From assembly GCF_001885615.1 (NCBI RefSeq), contig NZ_LSRN01000067.1:48142-112141 (forward strand): DNA of 64,000 nucleotides, read 5' to 3'. Positions 47,151-56,960 of this stretch are shown here, in pieces. The stretch's first letter is position 1. The number at the start of each line of letters is the position of its first letter. A program made the translations under genes and the position numbers. The stretch comes from Alkalibacterium sp. 20. GTDB taxonomy: Bacteria > Bacillota > Bacilli > Lactobacillales > Carnobacteriaceae_A. Under the pieces are notes generated by a model. It saw only the letters and a program-made list of their open reading frames with translations, did not search any database and was not told the DNA's origin.

Positions 47151-47777
47151 ATGAAATTATTAGCGACAAAACGTACTGAAACAGGAACATCTGCTTCAAG
47201 AAGAGCAAGAGTAGAAGGAAAAATCCCAGCAGCTATTTATGGTAAAGAAGTAGCAACTGTATCTGTATTAATAGACAGAAAAGAATTTGATTTGGTTATG
47301 CGTGAAGTAGGAGCAAACGGAGTATTCGACGTTGAAGTTGACGGAGATACATACCAAGTCTTTGTTAAAGATAAAACAAGTGCTGCTCTTAAAAAAGAAA
47401 CTTATCACGTAGACTTATTAGCCTTTACTAAAGGACAAAAAGTTAACATGACAATTCCAGTTTACATTATTGGTGAAGAAGAAATCGAAGTTGGCGTCGT
47501 ATCACAATCTATTTCCGAATTAGAAGTGAACGTAGCACCTGCTGAAGCTCCTTCAGAATTTACTATCGACGTTTCAGCTATGGAAATCGGCGACTCTAAA
47601 CACGTTTCTGATATTGAAATAGACGAAAAAATTGAACTCTTAACTGACACAGAATTAACAGTAGTATCAGTTTCTGCTCCTCAAATCGAGGAAGAACCAG
47701 AAACAGCAACTGACGATGAAATGCCTGAACCAGAACTTATTGGTGAAGACAAAGACGAAGAAGATTCAGAAAAATAA
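47151..47777 (+). CDS. rplY: 50S ribosomal protein L25/general stress protein Ctc
   Basis: The 208-residue protein is the two-domain Ctc type of L25. The N-terminal domain (about 1-92, with TSASRRARVEGKIPAAIYGKE) binds 5S rRNA. The C-terminal TL5-type domain (about 95-185) ends with GDSKHVSDIEI and an acidic tail of about 25 residues (EEEPETATDDEMPEPEL). It is monocistronic with its own promoter and terminator. Codon use is AT-rich and strongly biased, as for highly expressed genes. Confidence 0.93.
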   Translation: MKLLATKRTETGTSASRRARVEGKIPAAIYGKEVATVSVLIDRKEFDLVMREVGANGVFDVEVDGDTYQVFVKDKTSAALKKETYHVDLLAFTKGQKVNMTIPVYIIGEEEIEVGVVSQSISELEVNVAPAEAPSEFTIDVSAMEIGDSKHVSDIEIDEKIELLTDTELTVVSVSAPQIEEEPETATDDEMPEPELIGEDKDEEDSEK

Positions 47778-47811
47778 TCGTTCTCTATCTTTAATAGCTA
47801 GATAATAAATG

Positions 47812-47861
47812 AAAGCCGAGTGCTTTATGCGTAACAGCATAGCTCACTCGGCTTTTTTTTA
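47812..47861 (+). terminator. rplY terminator
   Basis: AAAGCCGAGTG (47812-47822) pairs with CACTCGGCTTT (47845-47855), with a second ATGC/GCAT stem inside, followed by T8. Confidence 0.9.
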
Positions 47862-47874
47862 TGTCTAAACGGAC

Positions 47875-48145
47875 GAAACTGACCCAGGGAGGTCAGTTTC
47901 CACAACCTTTGAAAGTCTTTAAGGGGACCATACTCGCGCATGGCGAGTATGGTCCCCTTATCAAGATCGGTGTTGTGCGACTGGTGAGCGTTTAGTGCGA
48001 CTCAATGCCTGCCTAGTGCCAGCTCAAAGGATTTATGACTTTGAGCTGGCAAAGGGTCATTATCTAGTTTCCACTCAGTGAGCAACGATTTTTGAGTGGG
48101 TGGTAACGCGGGCAACTAGTATCCACTCATTTTCCTGCTTCTCAC
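47875..48145. repeat. Cluster of inverted repeats, no ORF
   Basis: Several perfect dyads stand in a row: 47875-47884 with 47891-47900 (10 bases); 47921-47937 with 47943-47959 (17 bases, the longest); 48018-48029 with 48039-48050 (12 bases); CCACTCA/TGAGTGG at 48071-48077 and 48093-48099; and CTCAC/GTGAG near 48141. Direct repeats are also present: GTGCGACT twice 20 bases apart, and TAGTxTCCACTCA at about 48065 and 48117. It fills the gap between rplY and the NERD gene. None except the first half of the region looks like a terminator. Confidence 0.8.
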
Positions 48146-48262
48146 GAGTGAGTAGTGATGCCCCTCGCTAATGACCAGTCAACGCGCAACAGTTACTTTT
48201 TTTCAATAAATTTAGTCATATTTCTTCTCATTGGTAAATATTATTAGGTAAGGAGGGGAAAA

Positions 48263-49179
48263 ATGATGCACCTATTGAAGATACGTCAAAAATCGCAGTT
48301 ACTGCATGGTTTACAGTTGCTCGATCAACGCATGAACCTATCAGATCAAGATAAGCAGTACTTATATAATCTGGAAAAAGGGCTTGAAGGAGAGGAACTT
48401 TTTGATGCTTACGTCAAAAAGTATCTATATGGAGAGGTGATCATCCTAAACGACTTATTATTAACGATCAGAGGAACCACGATTCAATTGGATACATTAA
48501 TGATAACGACAGAAGGTGTCAGGATATATGAGGTGAAAAATTATAAAGGAAGCTATGAGATGCAGTCTGGACGCTTAGTGACAATAAGCGGACAAGAAAT
48601 AAGCAATCCCCTGTCTCAACTGAACCGGTCATTGATAAAATTGCGCCATTTATTTAATGAGTGGGAGGTGAGCGAAACCGTGGATGGGGTAGTTGCTTTT
48701 GTTGAGCCCTCATTTTATTTATACAATGCAGATCCAGCTGATCCATTTGTTTTTCCTTCTCAGTTGGCATTGCATTTTTTGACGTTCAATAAGAACATGA
48801 CGCGGTTATCTAAGTCTCAGCACTTTTTAGCTAAAAAACTTATCCAAGCGAACCAGACATCAGCATCTCACGAAAAAAATTACCGATTCATGACTATCAT
48901 TCTTTGAAAAAAGGTCTTACCTTCTCGGCTTGCGGTAGTTTTGACTTAACGATTTCTCAAAGAAGCTGTCAGTGTAACGACTGTCTGATAAAAGTCTCAG
49001 TTGAGGAAACTCTAATGAAAAAAATTAGAGATATAAAGGTATTATTTCCTGAAATGAAACTGACTACATCTTTGGTTTATGATTGGTGTGAGCGTGCGAT
49101 CGTTTTTAAAAGGATACGGCGGATACTTAAAAAGAAATTCACTGTTAAAAGCAAAGCTACAGGGACGTATTACGACTAG
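48263..49179 (+). pseudogene. NERD-domain protein split by a frameshift at an A7 run
   Basis: The first frame (48263-48907) gives 214 residues with the NERD (nuclease-related) core: LEGEELFDAYVKKYL, QLDTLMITTEGVRIYEVKNYKGS (key Asp and ExK). It then stops soon after a run of seven A (48873-48879). Slipping one base back there continues as LPIHDYHSLKKGLTF into the second frame up to 49179, which has CQCNDC and a C-terminal helix-turn-helix-like region ending GTYYD. Full NERD proteins of this type have about 300 residues, which the joined frame restores. AGGAGGGG precedes the ATG. The enzymatic role of NERD proteins is unproven. Confidence 0.72.
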
Positions 49180-49315
49180 TTAAGAACGAGTCGGACAATG
49201 CCGCTCATTTTTAGCTCATCTCGGCAAAAAAATAGCTGGTCTCACCCTCGGACAGCTCTTGAATAATCAAGACAAAATAACTTCGGCAATAGTGAATAGT
49301 ATTAAAGCCGTTTGA

Positions 49316-49345
49316 TTGGTCATTTTATTACAGAATTAATATAAT
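49316..49345 (+). promoter_or_regulatory. Promoter of the YflT-domain gene
   Basis: TTGGTC (49316-49321), an 18-base spacer and TATAAT (49340-49345). Confidence 0.5.
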
Positions 49346-49399
49346 AAATATGGGTGGGGGCAACAGTCTCAGTCCAATACTATACAGGAGGGTATGTTA

Positions 49400-49978
49400 A
49401 TGGTAGATGCAAACAAAAAAGTGATCGGTAGTTATGCAACCAAAGAAGAAGTATTTGATGTGGTTGATCGGTTAAACAAGGAAGGTCATCCAAAGCAGAA
49501 TATTATCTTGTATTCAAATAAGGAAACAGCTAGCACGCTAGGCCATCACGACGCAGTCGAAATTGTGGCTGACAAGAGCGATGCGACACGTCCAGACGAT
49601 ACGGATAAAAATGATGATCGTTCAATGTGGGATAAAATAAAAGATGCGTTCACTTCAGACACCTATGATTATAAGGATGAGCATACCCGTGATGACTATG
49701 ATCAGGGAACTGACATTTTATATCCGTATAGAGATGACATCGCTAAAGGCAATGTTGTTGTTGTCGTAGATAATTACGAAGGTCGATCAACTGAAGAAAC
49801 GGCTACTGCCGGTAATACGTCCGCTATGCCGTCGGATGTCGGGCACTCAGAAGATCCGGGAAACACGTCTGCAATGCCATCTGATGTCGGCCGTTCGGCA
49901 GAACCCGAAAACGATCCTTTAACAAAGGGTAGAGAGTTCAGCCGCGAAGACGAGACCAATGATGGCTATAAAAAATAA
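49400..49978 (+). CDS. YflT-domain general stress protein
   Basis: A 192-residue soluble, acidic protein. The N-terminal part (about 1-110: KVIGSYATKEEVFDVVDRLNKEG, NVVVVVDN) matches the YflT (heat-induced stress protein) domain. A 16-residue unit beginning GNTSAMPSDVG is then repeated twice in tandem (about 135-166), and the tail is charged. The ATG at 49394 is only one base from the ribosome site AGGAGGG, so 49400 is chosen. Function unknown. It is monocistronic with a strong terminator. Confidence 0.78.
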   Translation: MVDANKKVIGSYATKEEVFDVVDRLNKEGHPKQNIILYSNKETASTLGHHDAVEIVADKSDATRPDDTDKNDDRSMWDKIKDAFTSDTYDYKDEHTRDDYDQGTDILYPYRDDIAKGNVVVVVDNYEGRSTEETATAGNTSAMPSDVGHSEDPGNTSAMPSDVGRSAEPENDPLTKGREFSREDETNDGYKK

Positions 49979-49999
49979 ATAATCTTTTAATTTTTTAGT

Positions 50000-50037
50000 C
50001 TATTACCTGCTATTTGTATAGTAGGTAATAGTTTTTT
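50000..50037 (+). terminator. Terminator after the YflT gene
   Basis: CTATTACCT (50000-50008) pairs with AGGTAATAG (50023-50031), with an inner CTAT/ATAG, followed by T6. Confidence 0.88.
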
Positions 50038-50133
50038 AATACAATTAAACCGTTCATTAAAAAAATGTGTCTATCTTTTCATTTTCCTCTTAAAACTGGT
50101 AAAATAGAGAGAGTAGAAAATAAGAGGTGACAT

Positions 50134-50835
50134 ATGAATTCAGTTAATTTATCAGAACGGCTTCAAGTCGTTGCAGATTATGTTGAAGAGGGTGCAAGAC
50201 TTGCAGACATAGGATCAGACCATGCCTATTTACCGTGTTACTTGGCACAAAATAAGCATATTGATTTCGCCGTTGCAGGTGAAATCGTTGAAGGTCCTTA
50301 CTTAAATGCAGTCAATGAAGTTTCCAAGCTTCATTTAGAAGAAATTGTCGCTGTGCGTCTGGGTGACGGACTGCGTGTATTGAAGGAAGAGGATCATATA
50401 ACAACTATCACGATCGCGGGTGTAGGTGGCCCGTTGATCAAGCGGATCTTGGAAGAAGGGAAGCAACTGAAAAAACGATCCGGGCAGGAGACGCTTATCT
50501 TACAGCCCAATGTAAACGAACGAACGGTTCGACAGTACTTAATGAAAGAAGAATATGAAATCGTAGCAGAAACGATTATAGAAGAAAATGATAAAATTTA
50601 TGAGATCATCAAAGCTAAAACTAGTGAAACAAGACAGGAGTATTCGGAAAAAGACTTGCTGTTCGGCCCTTTTTTAAGCAAAGAAAAAGCGCTTGTATTC
50701 ATAAAAAAATGGTCCAGTGAAGCTCAGAAAACAAACTACATCTTAGAACAAATGAAAAAAGCAGATCAAGCGGATAGCGTGAAAATAGGTGAGCTGGAGA
50801 CACAGTTAGATCTAATCAAGGAGATGATAAAGTGA
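50134..50835 (+). CDS. trmK: tRNA (adenine-22-N1)-methyltransferase TrmK
   Basis: A 233-residue SAM-dependent enzyme that makes m1A22 in bacterial tRNAs. The SAM site ADIGSDHAYLPCYLA (about 23-37) is followed by AVAGEIVEGPYLNA and TITIAGVGGPLI, and a C-terminal coiled-coil part (about 165-233). It overlaps the next gene by four bases. It is YqfN of Bacillus, and its place after the sigma factor region is conserved. Confidence 0.93.
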   Translation: MNSVNLSERLQVVADYVEEGARLADIGSDHAYLPCYLAQNKHIDFAVAGEIVEGPYLNAVNEVSKLHLEEIVAVRLGDGLRVLKEEDHITTITIAGVGGPLIKRILEEGKQLKKRSGQETLILQPNVNERTVRQYLMKEEYEIVAETIIEENDKIYEIIKAKTSETRQEYSEKDLLFGPFLSKEKALVFIKKWSSEAQKTNYILEQMKKADQADSVKIGELETQLDLIKEMIK

Positions 50836-51962
50836 ACAACGTCATCGTTTCGGATATCATAAAGCAAATAGACCGTTTGGCGCCACCGGATTTAGCTGAA
50901 AGCTGGGACCCTATCGGATTATCATTTGGCGGACTCAATCAAGACGTTAAGCGCGTACTTGTTGCCTTAGACGTTGATAAAGACACAATCAGTGAAGCAA
51001 AAAAACACAATGTCGATTTGATCCTTACGCACCATCCGGCGATCTTCAGAGCTCAAAAAACATTGAATCAAGAAGATGCCAGAAGAAGAGAGTACATTGA
51101 TCTGCTCAAGTCGGATATTGCCGTTTATTCTGCCCATACCAATTTAGATGCAGCAAAGGGTGGAATGAACGACTGGCTGGCGGATACTTTAGACATAGAC
51201 AAAAACAACCGTGAAATCCTTTCCCTTCGTTTAAACCGCGGTTTCAAAAAAATAGCTGTTTACGTACCTGATTATGCTGCCGAAAAAGTAAGACAGGCTT
51301 TACATCAGGTCGGTGCAGGTCAAATTGGCGACTACAAGGACGTGTCGTATACGCTGGAAGGCTATGGACGATTCACTCCGCAGAAAGGTTCCAACCCAAC
51401 TGAAGGAGTCGTTGGAAAGGAAGAAGTCATTCAAGAGCAGCGCATTGAAATGATGATCAAAGACGAAGACGTGTTCAGAAGTATTGCGGCATTAAAAGAT
51501 GCCCATCCATATGAAGTTCCGGTTTTTGATTTATTTACACTGAAAAATCAGGAAGAAGCGTTTGGCTTCGGCCGCGTGGGGATACTTAATAAAACTCTCA
51601 CTACAGAAGAACTTGCCAAAAAAGTGATTCACCTGTTTGACGTTGATGGTGTAAGATACGGCTCTGTCGACCCAGATAAAAAGCACAAAAAGATCGCCAT
51701 TTTAGGTGGTTCTGGAGAAAAGTATTATCAGGAAGCACTCAGCAAGGAGGCTACGCTATATATCACAGGCGACATCTCTTATCACGGCGCACAGGACATG
51801 CTGAGAGAGGGTTTGGACTTTATCGATGCCGGCCATTATATGGAAGCCGTATCAGTTTCCAAGTTAGCTGAGTATCTGAATCACTGTAAAGTAGAACACT
51901 CATGGGATATTGAAATACTCGAATCACACGTTCAAAAAGATGTATTCAACTACTTAAAATAG
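50832..51962 (+). CDS. Nif3-like dinuclear metal centre hexameric protein
   Basis: A 376-residue protein of the Nif3/YqfO family, which forms a toroid with two metal ions per site. The metal-binding residues are visible in ILTHHPAIF, YSAHTNLDAAKGGMNDWLA and, in the C-terminal half, AILGGSGEKYYQEAL and FIDAGHYMEAV. The middle (about 130-235) holds the PII-like inserted domain of the longer Gram-positive form. Biochemical function is unsettled. The ATG overlaps the trmK stop. Confidence 0.9.
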   Translation: MNNVIVSDIIKQIDRLAPPDLAESWDPIGLSFGGLNQDVKRVLVALDVDKDTISEAKKHNVDLILTHHPAIFRAQKTLNQEDARRREYIDLLKSDIAVYSAHTNLDAAKGGMNDWLADTLDIDKNNREILSLRLNRGFKKIAVYVPDYAAEKVRQALHQVGAGQIGDYKDVSYTLEGYGRFTPQKGSNPTEGVVGKEEVIQEQRIEMMIKDEDVFRSIAALKDAHPYEVPVFDLFTLKNQEEAFGFGRVGILNKTLTTEELAKKVIHLFDVDGVRYGSVDPDKKHKKIAILGGSGEKYYQEALSKEATLYITGDISYHGAQDMLREGLDFIDAGHYMEAVSVSKLAEYLNHCKVEHSWDIEILESHVQKDVFNYLK

Positions 51963-51974
51963 AGGCGGGATAAA

Positions 51975-53201
51975 ATGTACAAGAACTTAGTCGATCAATT
52001 TTTAACTTATGTCAAAATCGAAACACAATCTGATAGTAATTCAGCCACTGTACCTACGACACAGACACAAGTCGAATTTGCGAAAATATTGATGAATGAT
52101 CTTAAGGCGATTGGGATGGAAGAAGTGGAATACAATGATACCAATGGCTTTGTGACGGCGACTCTGTCCGCAAATACGGATAAAGAAGTACCGGTCATTG
52201 GGTATATTGCTCACATGGATACTGCTGACTTTAATGCAAAAGGTGTTAATCCACAGATTCATGAGAATTACGACGGTAAAGAAATCATCTTAAATAAAAA
52301 GTTAGGTGTAAAGTTGTCACCAAAAGATTTTCCGAATCTGAAAAACTACATTGGTCAGACATTGATCACCACAGATGGCAAAACGTTACTCGGATCAGAT
52401 GACAAGTCAGGTATTGTAGAAATCTTTGCTGCTATGGAACATTTAATCAGTCATCCGGAAATCAAACACGGGAAAATACGTGTAGCGTTTGGTCCTGATG
52501 AAGAAATCGGTGTGGGTGCTGACAAATTTGACGTTGAGCATTTCAATGCTGATTTTGCCTATACCATTGACGGGGGACCTGTTGGAGAGCTGGAGTATGA
52601 ATGCTTCAATGCTGCGAGCGCGAATGTACTGATTCAAGGTAAAAATGTTCATCCTGGAACTGCAAAAGATAAAATGGTCAATGCACTAAGCCTGGCTATC
52701 GCTTTTGATGATGCATTACCTAGTCATGAAGTACCAGAAATGACAGAAGATAGAGAAGGTTTTTTCCATCTAATGGGACTAAAAGGTACTGTAGAAGAAG
52801 CTGAGATGGCTTACATTATCAGAGACCACGACAGAGAGTTATTCATCAAACGCAAACAATTGATGCGTGATATTGCTTTACGATTAAATGCGCCTTTTGA
52901 AGAAGAACGCGTAAAAGTGATTATGAAAGACTCTTATTACAATATGCGTGATGTTATTGAAAAAGATATGAGACCGGTGGAAGTAGCTGACAAAGCTATG
53001 AGGAACTTAGGTATTGAACCGGACATAAAACCGATCAGAGGGGGCACAGATGGCTCTAAAATTTCATTCATGGGTCTGCCTACACCAAATATCTTTGCAG
53101 GTGGCGAGAATTTCCACGGTCGCTATGAATTTGTAACTGTAGAGAGCATGGAAAAAGCCAAAGATGTCTTGATCGAAATTGCTCGTTTAGCAGCAGAATA
53201 A
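51975..53201 (+). CDS. pepT: Peptidase T (tripeptide aminopeptidase)
   Basis: A 408-residue zinc exopeptidase that removes the N-terminal residue from tripeptides in the cytosol. Zinc-site residues are seen in [11 protein letters not shown] (His and Asp), [23 protein letters not shown] and, near the end, [28 protein letters not shown] starts the dimerisation lid. It uses peptides from the uptake systems typical of lactic acid bacteria. It starts 12 bases after the nif3-like gene, so they are probably one operon. Confidence 0.96.
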   Translation: MYKNLVDQFLTYVKIETQSDSNSATVPTTQTQVEFAKILMNDLKAIGMEEVEYNDTNGFVTATLSANTDKEVPVIGYIAHMDTADFNAKGVNPQIHENYDGKEIILNKKLGVKLSPKDFPNLKNYIGQTLITTDGKTLLGSDDKSGIVEIFAAMEHLISHPEIKHGKIRVAFGPDEEIGVGADKFDVEHFNADFAYTIDGGPVGELEYECFNAASANVLIQGKNVHPGTAKDKMVNALSLAIAFDDALPSHEVPEMTEDREGFFHLMGLKGTVEEAEMAYIIRDHDRELFIKRKQLMRDIALRLNAPFEEERVKVIMKDSYYNMRDVIEKDMRPVEVADKAMRNLGIEPDIKPIRGGTDGSKISFMGLPTPNIFAGGENFHGRYEFVTVESMEKAKDVLIEIARLAAE

Positions 53202-53321
53202 GTTTTCAAGAAAGGATAGAGGGCGATAAGGCTTTCTTTCCTTTCTTCTTTTTATGCTGATTATTTGATAGAATAAGAGTATTGATAGAAATCGCCGACT
53301 AATTGAAAGGAATGTTTCCGA

Positions 53322-56300
53322 ATGGGTCTACAGTTTATATTAGGACGTTTACATACAACTAAAAAGGACCACATATATAACCAGCTTGTAGAATGGTCAC
53401 AAGCAGATAGTGAAAATCAAGTGTTTTATCTCGTGCCGGATCATATAAAATTCGAGTCAGAGATGAATATTTTAGAATTTATCAAAACCAACCAAAGTGA
53501 CCACAGTGATCACTATGCGGGCATGATCAATTTACAAGTATTCAGTTTCAGTCGTTTAGCCTGGTATTATCTTCAAGATACAGCTATATTCAGTCGTTCT
53601 CAGCTCACTGAAACAGGTTTATCCATGCTGATACGAAAAATATTGAAAGAAAAGGAAGAAGATTTAACCATTTTTAGAGGAGAAAGCCACCAGCAGGGTT
53701 TTGTCGATAAAACCACCACCTTATTTATGGAAATGAGAAACGGCCGCGTCCAACCTGAAGATTTAGAAGAACTCTTCCTAAATCAATGGACAGATGAACA
53801 TGAGCACAATGATTTGAAATTAAAACTTAAAGATATCAAGCAATTATACGAAGCGTTTATGAATCAACTTCTTGGAAAATATATAGAAAAAGAAGATGTC
53901 CTGGAAGCATTGATTCAAGAAATCAAAAAAAGAGACATGAGTCGCACACTGATCGTTATTGATAATTTCAATAGTTTTTCTGCCCAAGAACAAGCGTTGA
54001 TTCTTGAACTCATAGAGCAAGCTCAAGAAGTCAAAGTCTCATTGATTTTAGATAAAAAACACGCGGTAGAACCGCCGGAATTAACGAACTTTTTTCACGA
54101 AACAGGTATGACCTATTATCGTTTGTATCAGCAAGCACGTGAAAAAAGACTTCAAGTTCAACACGACATCCTGCTGAATGAATCAAGCAGTGAACAGTGT
54201 CTTGAGCTGAATACACTTGAGGAATATTGGGTGAATAGCTTTGACTTATCACCTAAAAACGCTTTAAGTACAGAATTAGACATGACAAACTGCATTGAAA
54301 TAAGAGAAGCTGAAAGCAGACAAGCCGAAGTATTGCATACAGCAACTACAATCAAAAGATTGGTTGCATCTAACTATTACAGATATAAAGACATTCTCGT
54401 GGTCTCACGTAGGTTAGACGATTATAAACAAATGTTAGAAGCGACCTTTGCTGAGAACAATATTGAATTATTTGTCGATCAAGCGGACCATATGTCGGGG
54501 CATGCTTTAGTTGAAGCGATACAAAGTCTCTTTCTTATCCGTAAAAAATATTGGCGTTACGATGACATCATGCGTTTTCTTAAAACCGAATTACTCATTC
54601 CTTTAACCGACGAAGATGAAATACCTAAAGATAATCTAGAGAAGCTGACTTTTTGGAATGAGAAAACAAAAGCTTGGCGGACGCAAATGGACACGTTGGA
54701 AAATGTCGTATTAGCTTATGGGTATGAAGGCAGAGAATGGCTGGACGATAGAGAATGGATCTATGCCCGTTTTCATCTTGAAGAAATGGATGAGCAGCTA
54801 GATGCTGACAAGCTCATGCAGGCAGAAGCCAACGCAGCAAAAGATATGATCAGAAAGGTTTTGATTCCTTTCTATGATCAATTAGCTAATGTAGAAACCA
54901 ATCGGGATGCTGCGCGACTCCTTTATCAGTTTCTGGATGATCAGGGTTTCAATAAGCAATTGTTGTATTGGCGAGATCAGGCTATTGAACAAGGAGACTT
55001 GGATGAGGCACGCAAACATGAACAGGTATGGCAAACCTTTATACAGCTATTAGATGAATTCGTAGATGTGTTGGGCGACGAACCGTGGAATATGGATTCT
55101 TTCCTGTCGATTTTAGAAACCGGTTTTGAACAGGCCACGTACAGTATTGTGCCACCGAGTATCGATCAAGTGATGTTTACGAACTTCGACAAGTCCCGGA
55201 TCAATACAAAAAAAGTCGTGTTTATTTTAGGTATGACGGATACGCAACTGCCTATGAATCAAGAAAATGACTCGATATTTACAGATGAAGACCGGGAAGC
55301 ACTCTCTGTTTATTTACCTGATGATAAATATTTGGCCCCAACAACGAGCGGACGTTTAGCTAGCGAGCCTTTTGCGGCCTATGCAGCCTTTATGAATGCT
55401 TCAGAAAAACTTATATTCAGCTACCCTGTAAAAAATGATGGATCTGGGGATAATCAGTTAAGTCCTTACGTTGAAAGGATCAGTCGTCAATTGAACGTTC
55501 CTGTTAAACGGAAACAGACAGAAGCAAGTAGCCTAACCAATGAGCCACTGGAAACGCTGTTGACATACGTGGGTTCCCGTCGAGAAACATTGGGACATCT
55601 GGTCAATGTGTTACGAGAGGGCATTGACAAGGAACATCAGCCGTCACTTTTCTGGTTGAAACTTTATCAGTCATTGATCAAACAGGCTACGGATACTGAG
55701 AGAAAAATTCTTAGCAGTCTGGAATACTCCAATATCCCGACACGACTCGACCGTGATCTGGCTGAAGAATTATACGGTAAAGACTTATACTTATCGGTAT
55801 CGCAACTCGAGAGTTTTTATTTGGATCCATATAGTCATTTCCTGCGATACGGTTTGAAGTTGAAAGAACGCTCCGTTCAGGAACTGACACCGGCAGAAAC
55901 TGGAACGTTTTTCCATGATGCGTTAGACAGTATATTTAAAACGATCGTTACCCGTGATTTGAAGATAAATGAACTCACTGACACCGAACTAAACAAATTG
56001 ACTGATGAAGTCTTGGCCTTGATGTACGAAAAAAATAAATTCCGCTTGCTTTCCATGTCGAACCGCATGAAGTTTATCCGAAAGCAACTCAGCAACACGA
56101 TTCGTCAAATGATGTGGGCGATAACTAATCAGTCACGCCGATCAAGCATGGTCACGCAAAAGTCAGAAGTCCTCTTTGGACGTATTGCCGGTAAACAAGG
56201 GGTGCCTGGTTTATCCTTTCCATTAAGTAATGGTGGAAACCTGCATGTCAGAGGTAAAATCGACCGTCTAGATGCTGTTGAACTCGACAATCAATTGTAC

Positions 56301-56960
56301 ATCAGCGTTGTCGATTATAAGTCTGGAGACAAGAAACTTGAATTTGATGAAATATATCATGGTTTGATGATGCAACTACTTACGTACCTGGATACTGCCG
56401 TAGAGCATTCAGAAGAATTATTCGGTAAGAAGGCCAAACCCGCGGGTGCCTTTTACGCTCAAGTCAAAAACCCATTACTCGATAGTCGCGCTGTTAAAGG
56501 CAAAGACTGGCATACTGAAATGTTGAAAGAGTTTAAAATGAAAGGGTTACTGCTTAATGAAGAAGACTTGTTACAAAATATAGACAAAACACTGGATAAC
56601 GGCCTTTCCTCACTTGTGTATCCTTTAAGGAAACTAGTAAAAGGGGAGCTTCGAGGTTCGTTCATTACTCTGGAAGACTTGGAGTTGCTTCTGAAGCATC
56701 ACCGGATCAAGATCAAAGAAGCAGGCAATCTAATTTTGTCAGGCGAGAACCAGCTGGCGCCATTCTATGAGAAGAAAAAATTTACACCTACAACGGTTGG
56801 TGGCGAATACCATCCTATTTCACAGTTCGATGTCCTGCTTCCGAACAATCAGAACTATTACCGAAACTTGCCTAAAATTAAAGATCAGGATGAACTGATG
56901 CAAAAACTTAAAGAGAGATATCAGATCATTGAACCCAGCAAGGAGGACGATGAAGCATGA
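53322..56960 (+). CDS. rexB: ATP-dependent nuclease subunit B (RexB/AddB)
   Basis: A 1212-residue subunit of the AddAB-type double-strand break repair helicase-nuclease. The C-terminal RecB-like nuclease domain shows VRGKIDRLDAV, VVDYKSGDKK and MMQLLTYLD (metal-binding). At the N-terminus the Walker A position reads GRLHTTKKD, so ATP binding is not expected. The protein has only two cysteines, both in the first third. The four cysteines that hold a [4Fe-4S] cluster in Bacillus AddB are therefore absent (the site YNTCP aligns with FYLDPYS). This is the RexB form known in lactic acid bacteria. It overlaps rexA by four bases. Confidence 0.93.
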   Translation: MGLQFILGRLHTTKKDHIYNQLVEWSQADSENQVFYLVPDHIKFESEMNILEFIKTNQSDHSDHYAGMINLQVFSFSRLAWYYLQDTAIFSRSQLTETGLSMLIRKILKEKEEDLTIFRGESHQQGFVDKTTTLFMEMRNGRVQPEDLEELFLNQWTDEHEHNDLKLKLKDIKQLYEAFMNQLLGKYIEKEDVLEALIQEIKKRDMSRTLIVIDNFNSFSAQEQALILELIEQAQEVKVSLILDKKHAVEPPELTNFFHETGMTYYRLYQQAREKRLQVQHDILLNESSSEQCLELNTLEEYWVNSFDLSPKNALSTELDMTNCIEIREAESRQAEVLHTATTIKRLVASNYYRYKDILVVSRRLDDYKQMLEATFAENNIELFVDQADHMSGHALVEAIQSLFLIRKKYWRYDDIMRFLKTELLIPLTDEDEIPKDNLEKLTFWNEKTKAWRTQMDTLENVVLAYGYEGREWLDDREWIYARFHLEEMDEQLDADKLMQAEANAAKDMIRKVLIPFYDQLANVETNRDAARLLYQFLDDQGFNKQLLYWRDQAIEQGDLDEARKHEQVWQTFIQLLDEFVDVLGDEPWNMDSFLSILETGFEQATYSIVPPSIDQVMFTNFDKSRINTKKVVFILGMTDTQLPMNQENDSIFTDEDREALSVYLPDDKYLAPTTSGRLASEPFAAYAAFMNASEKLIFSYPVKNDGSGDNQLSPYVERISRQLNVPVKRKQTEASSLTNEPLETLLTYVGSRRETLGHLVNVLREGIDKEHQPSLFWLKLYQSLIKQATDTERKILSSLEYSNIPTRLDRDLAEELYGKDLYLSVSQLESFYLDPYSHFLRYGLKLKERSVQELTPAETGTFFHDALDSIFKTIVTRDLKINELTDTELNKLTDEVLALMYEKNKFRLLSMSNRMKFIRKQLSNTIRQMMWAITNQSRRSSMVTQKSEVLFGRIAGKQGVPGLSFPLSNGGNLHVRGKIDRLDAVELDNQLYISVVDYKSGDKKLEFDEIYHGLMMQLLTYLDTAVEHSEELFGKKAKPAGAFYAQVKNPLLDSRAVKGKDWHTEMLKEFKMKGLLLNEEDLLQNIDKTLDNGLSSLVYPLRKLVKGELRGSFITLEDLELLLKHHRIKIKEAGNLILSGENQLAPFYEKKKFTPTTVGGEYHPISQFDVLLPNNQNYYRNLPKIKDQDELMQKLKERYQIIEPSKEDDEA

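Noticed and set aside
53322..53400. Walker A motif in RexB
   Set aside because: The position reads GRLHTTKKD and lacks the GKT/S needed for ATP binding.
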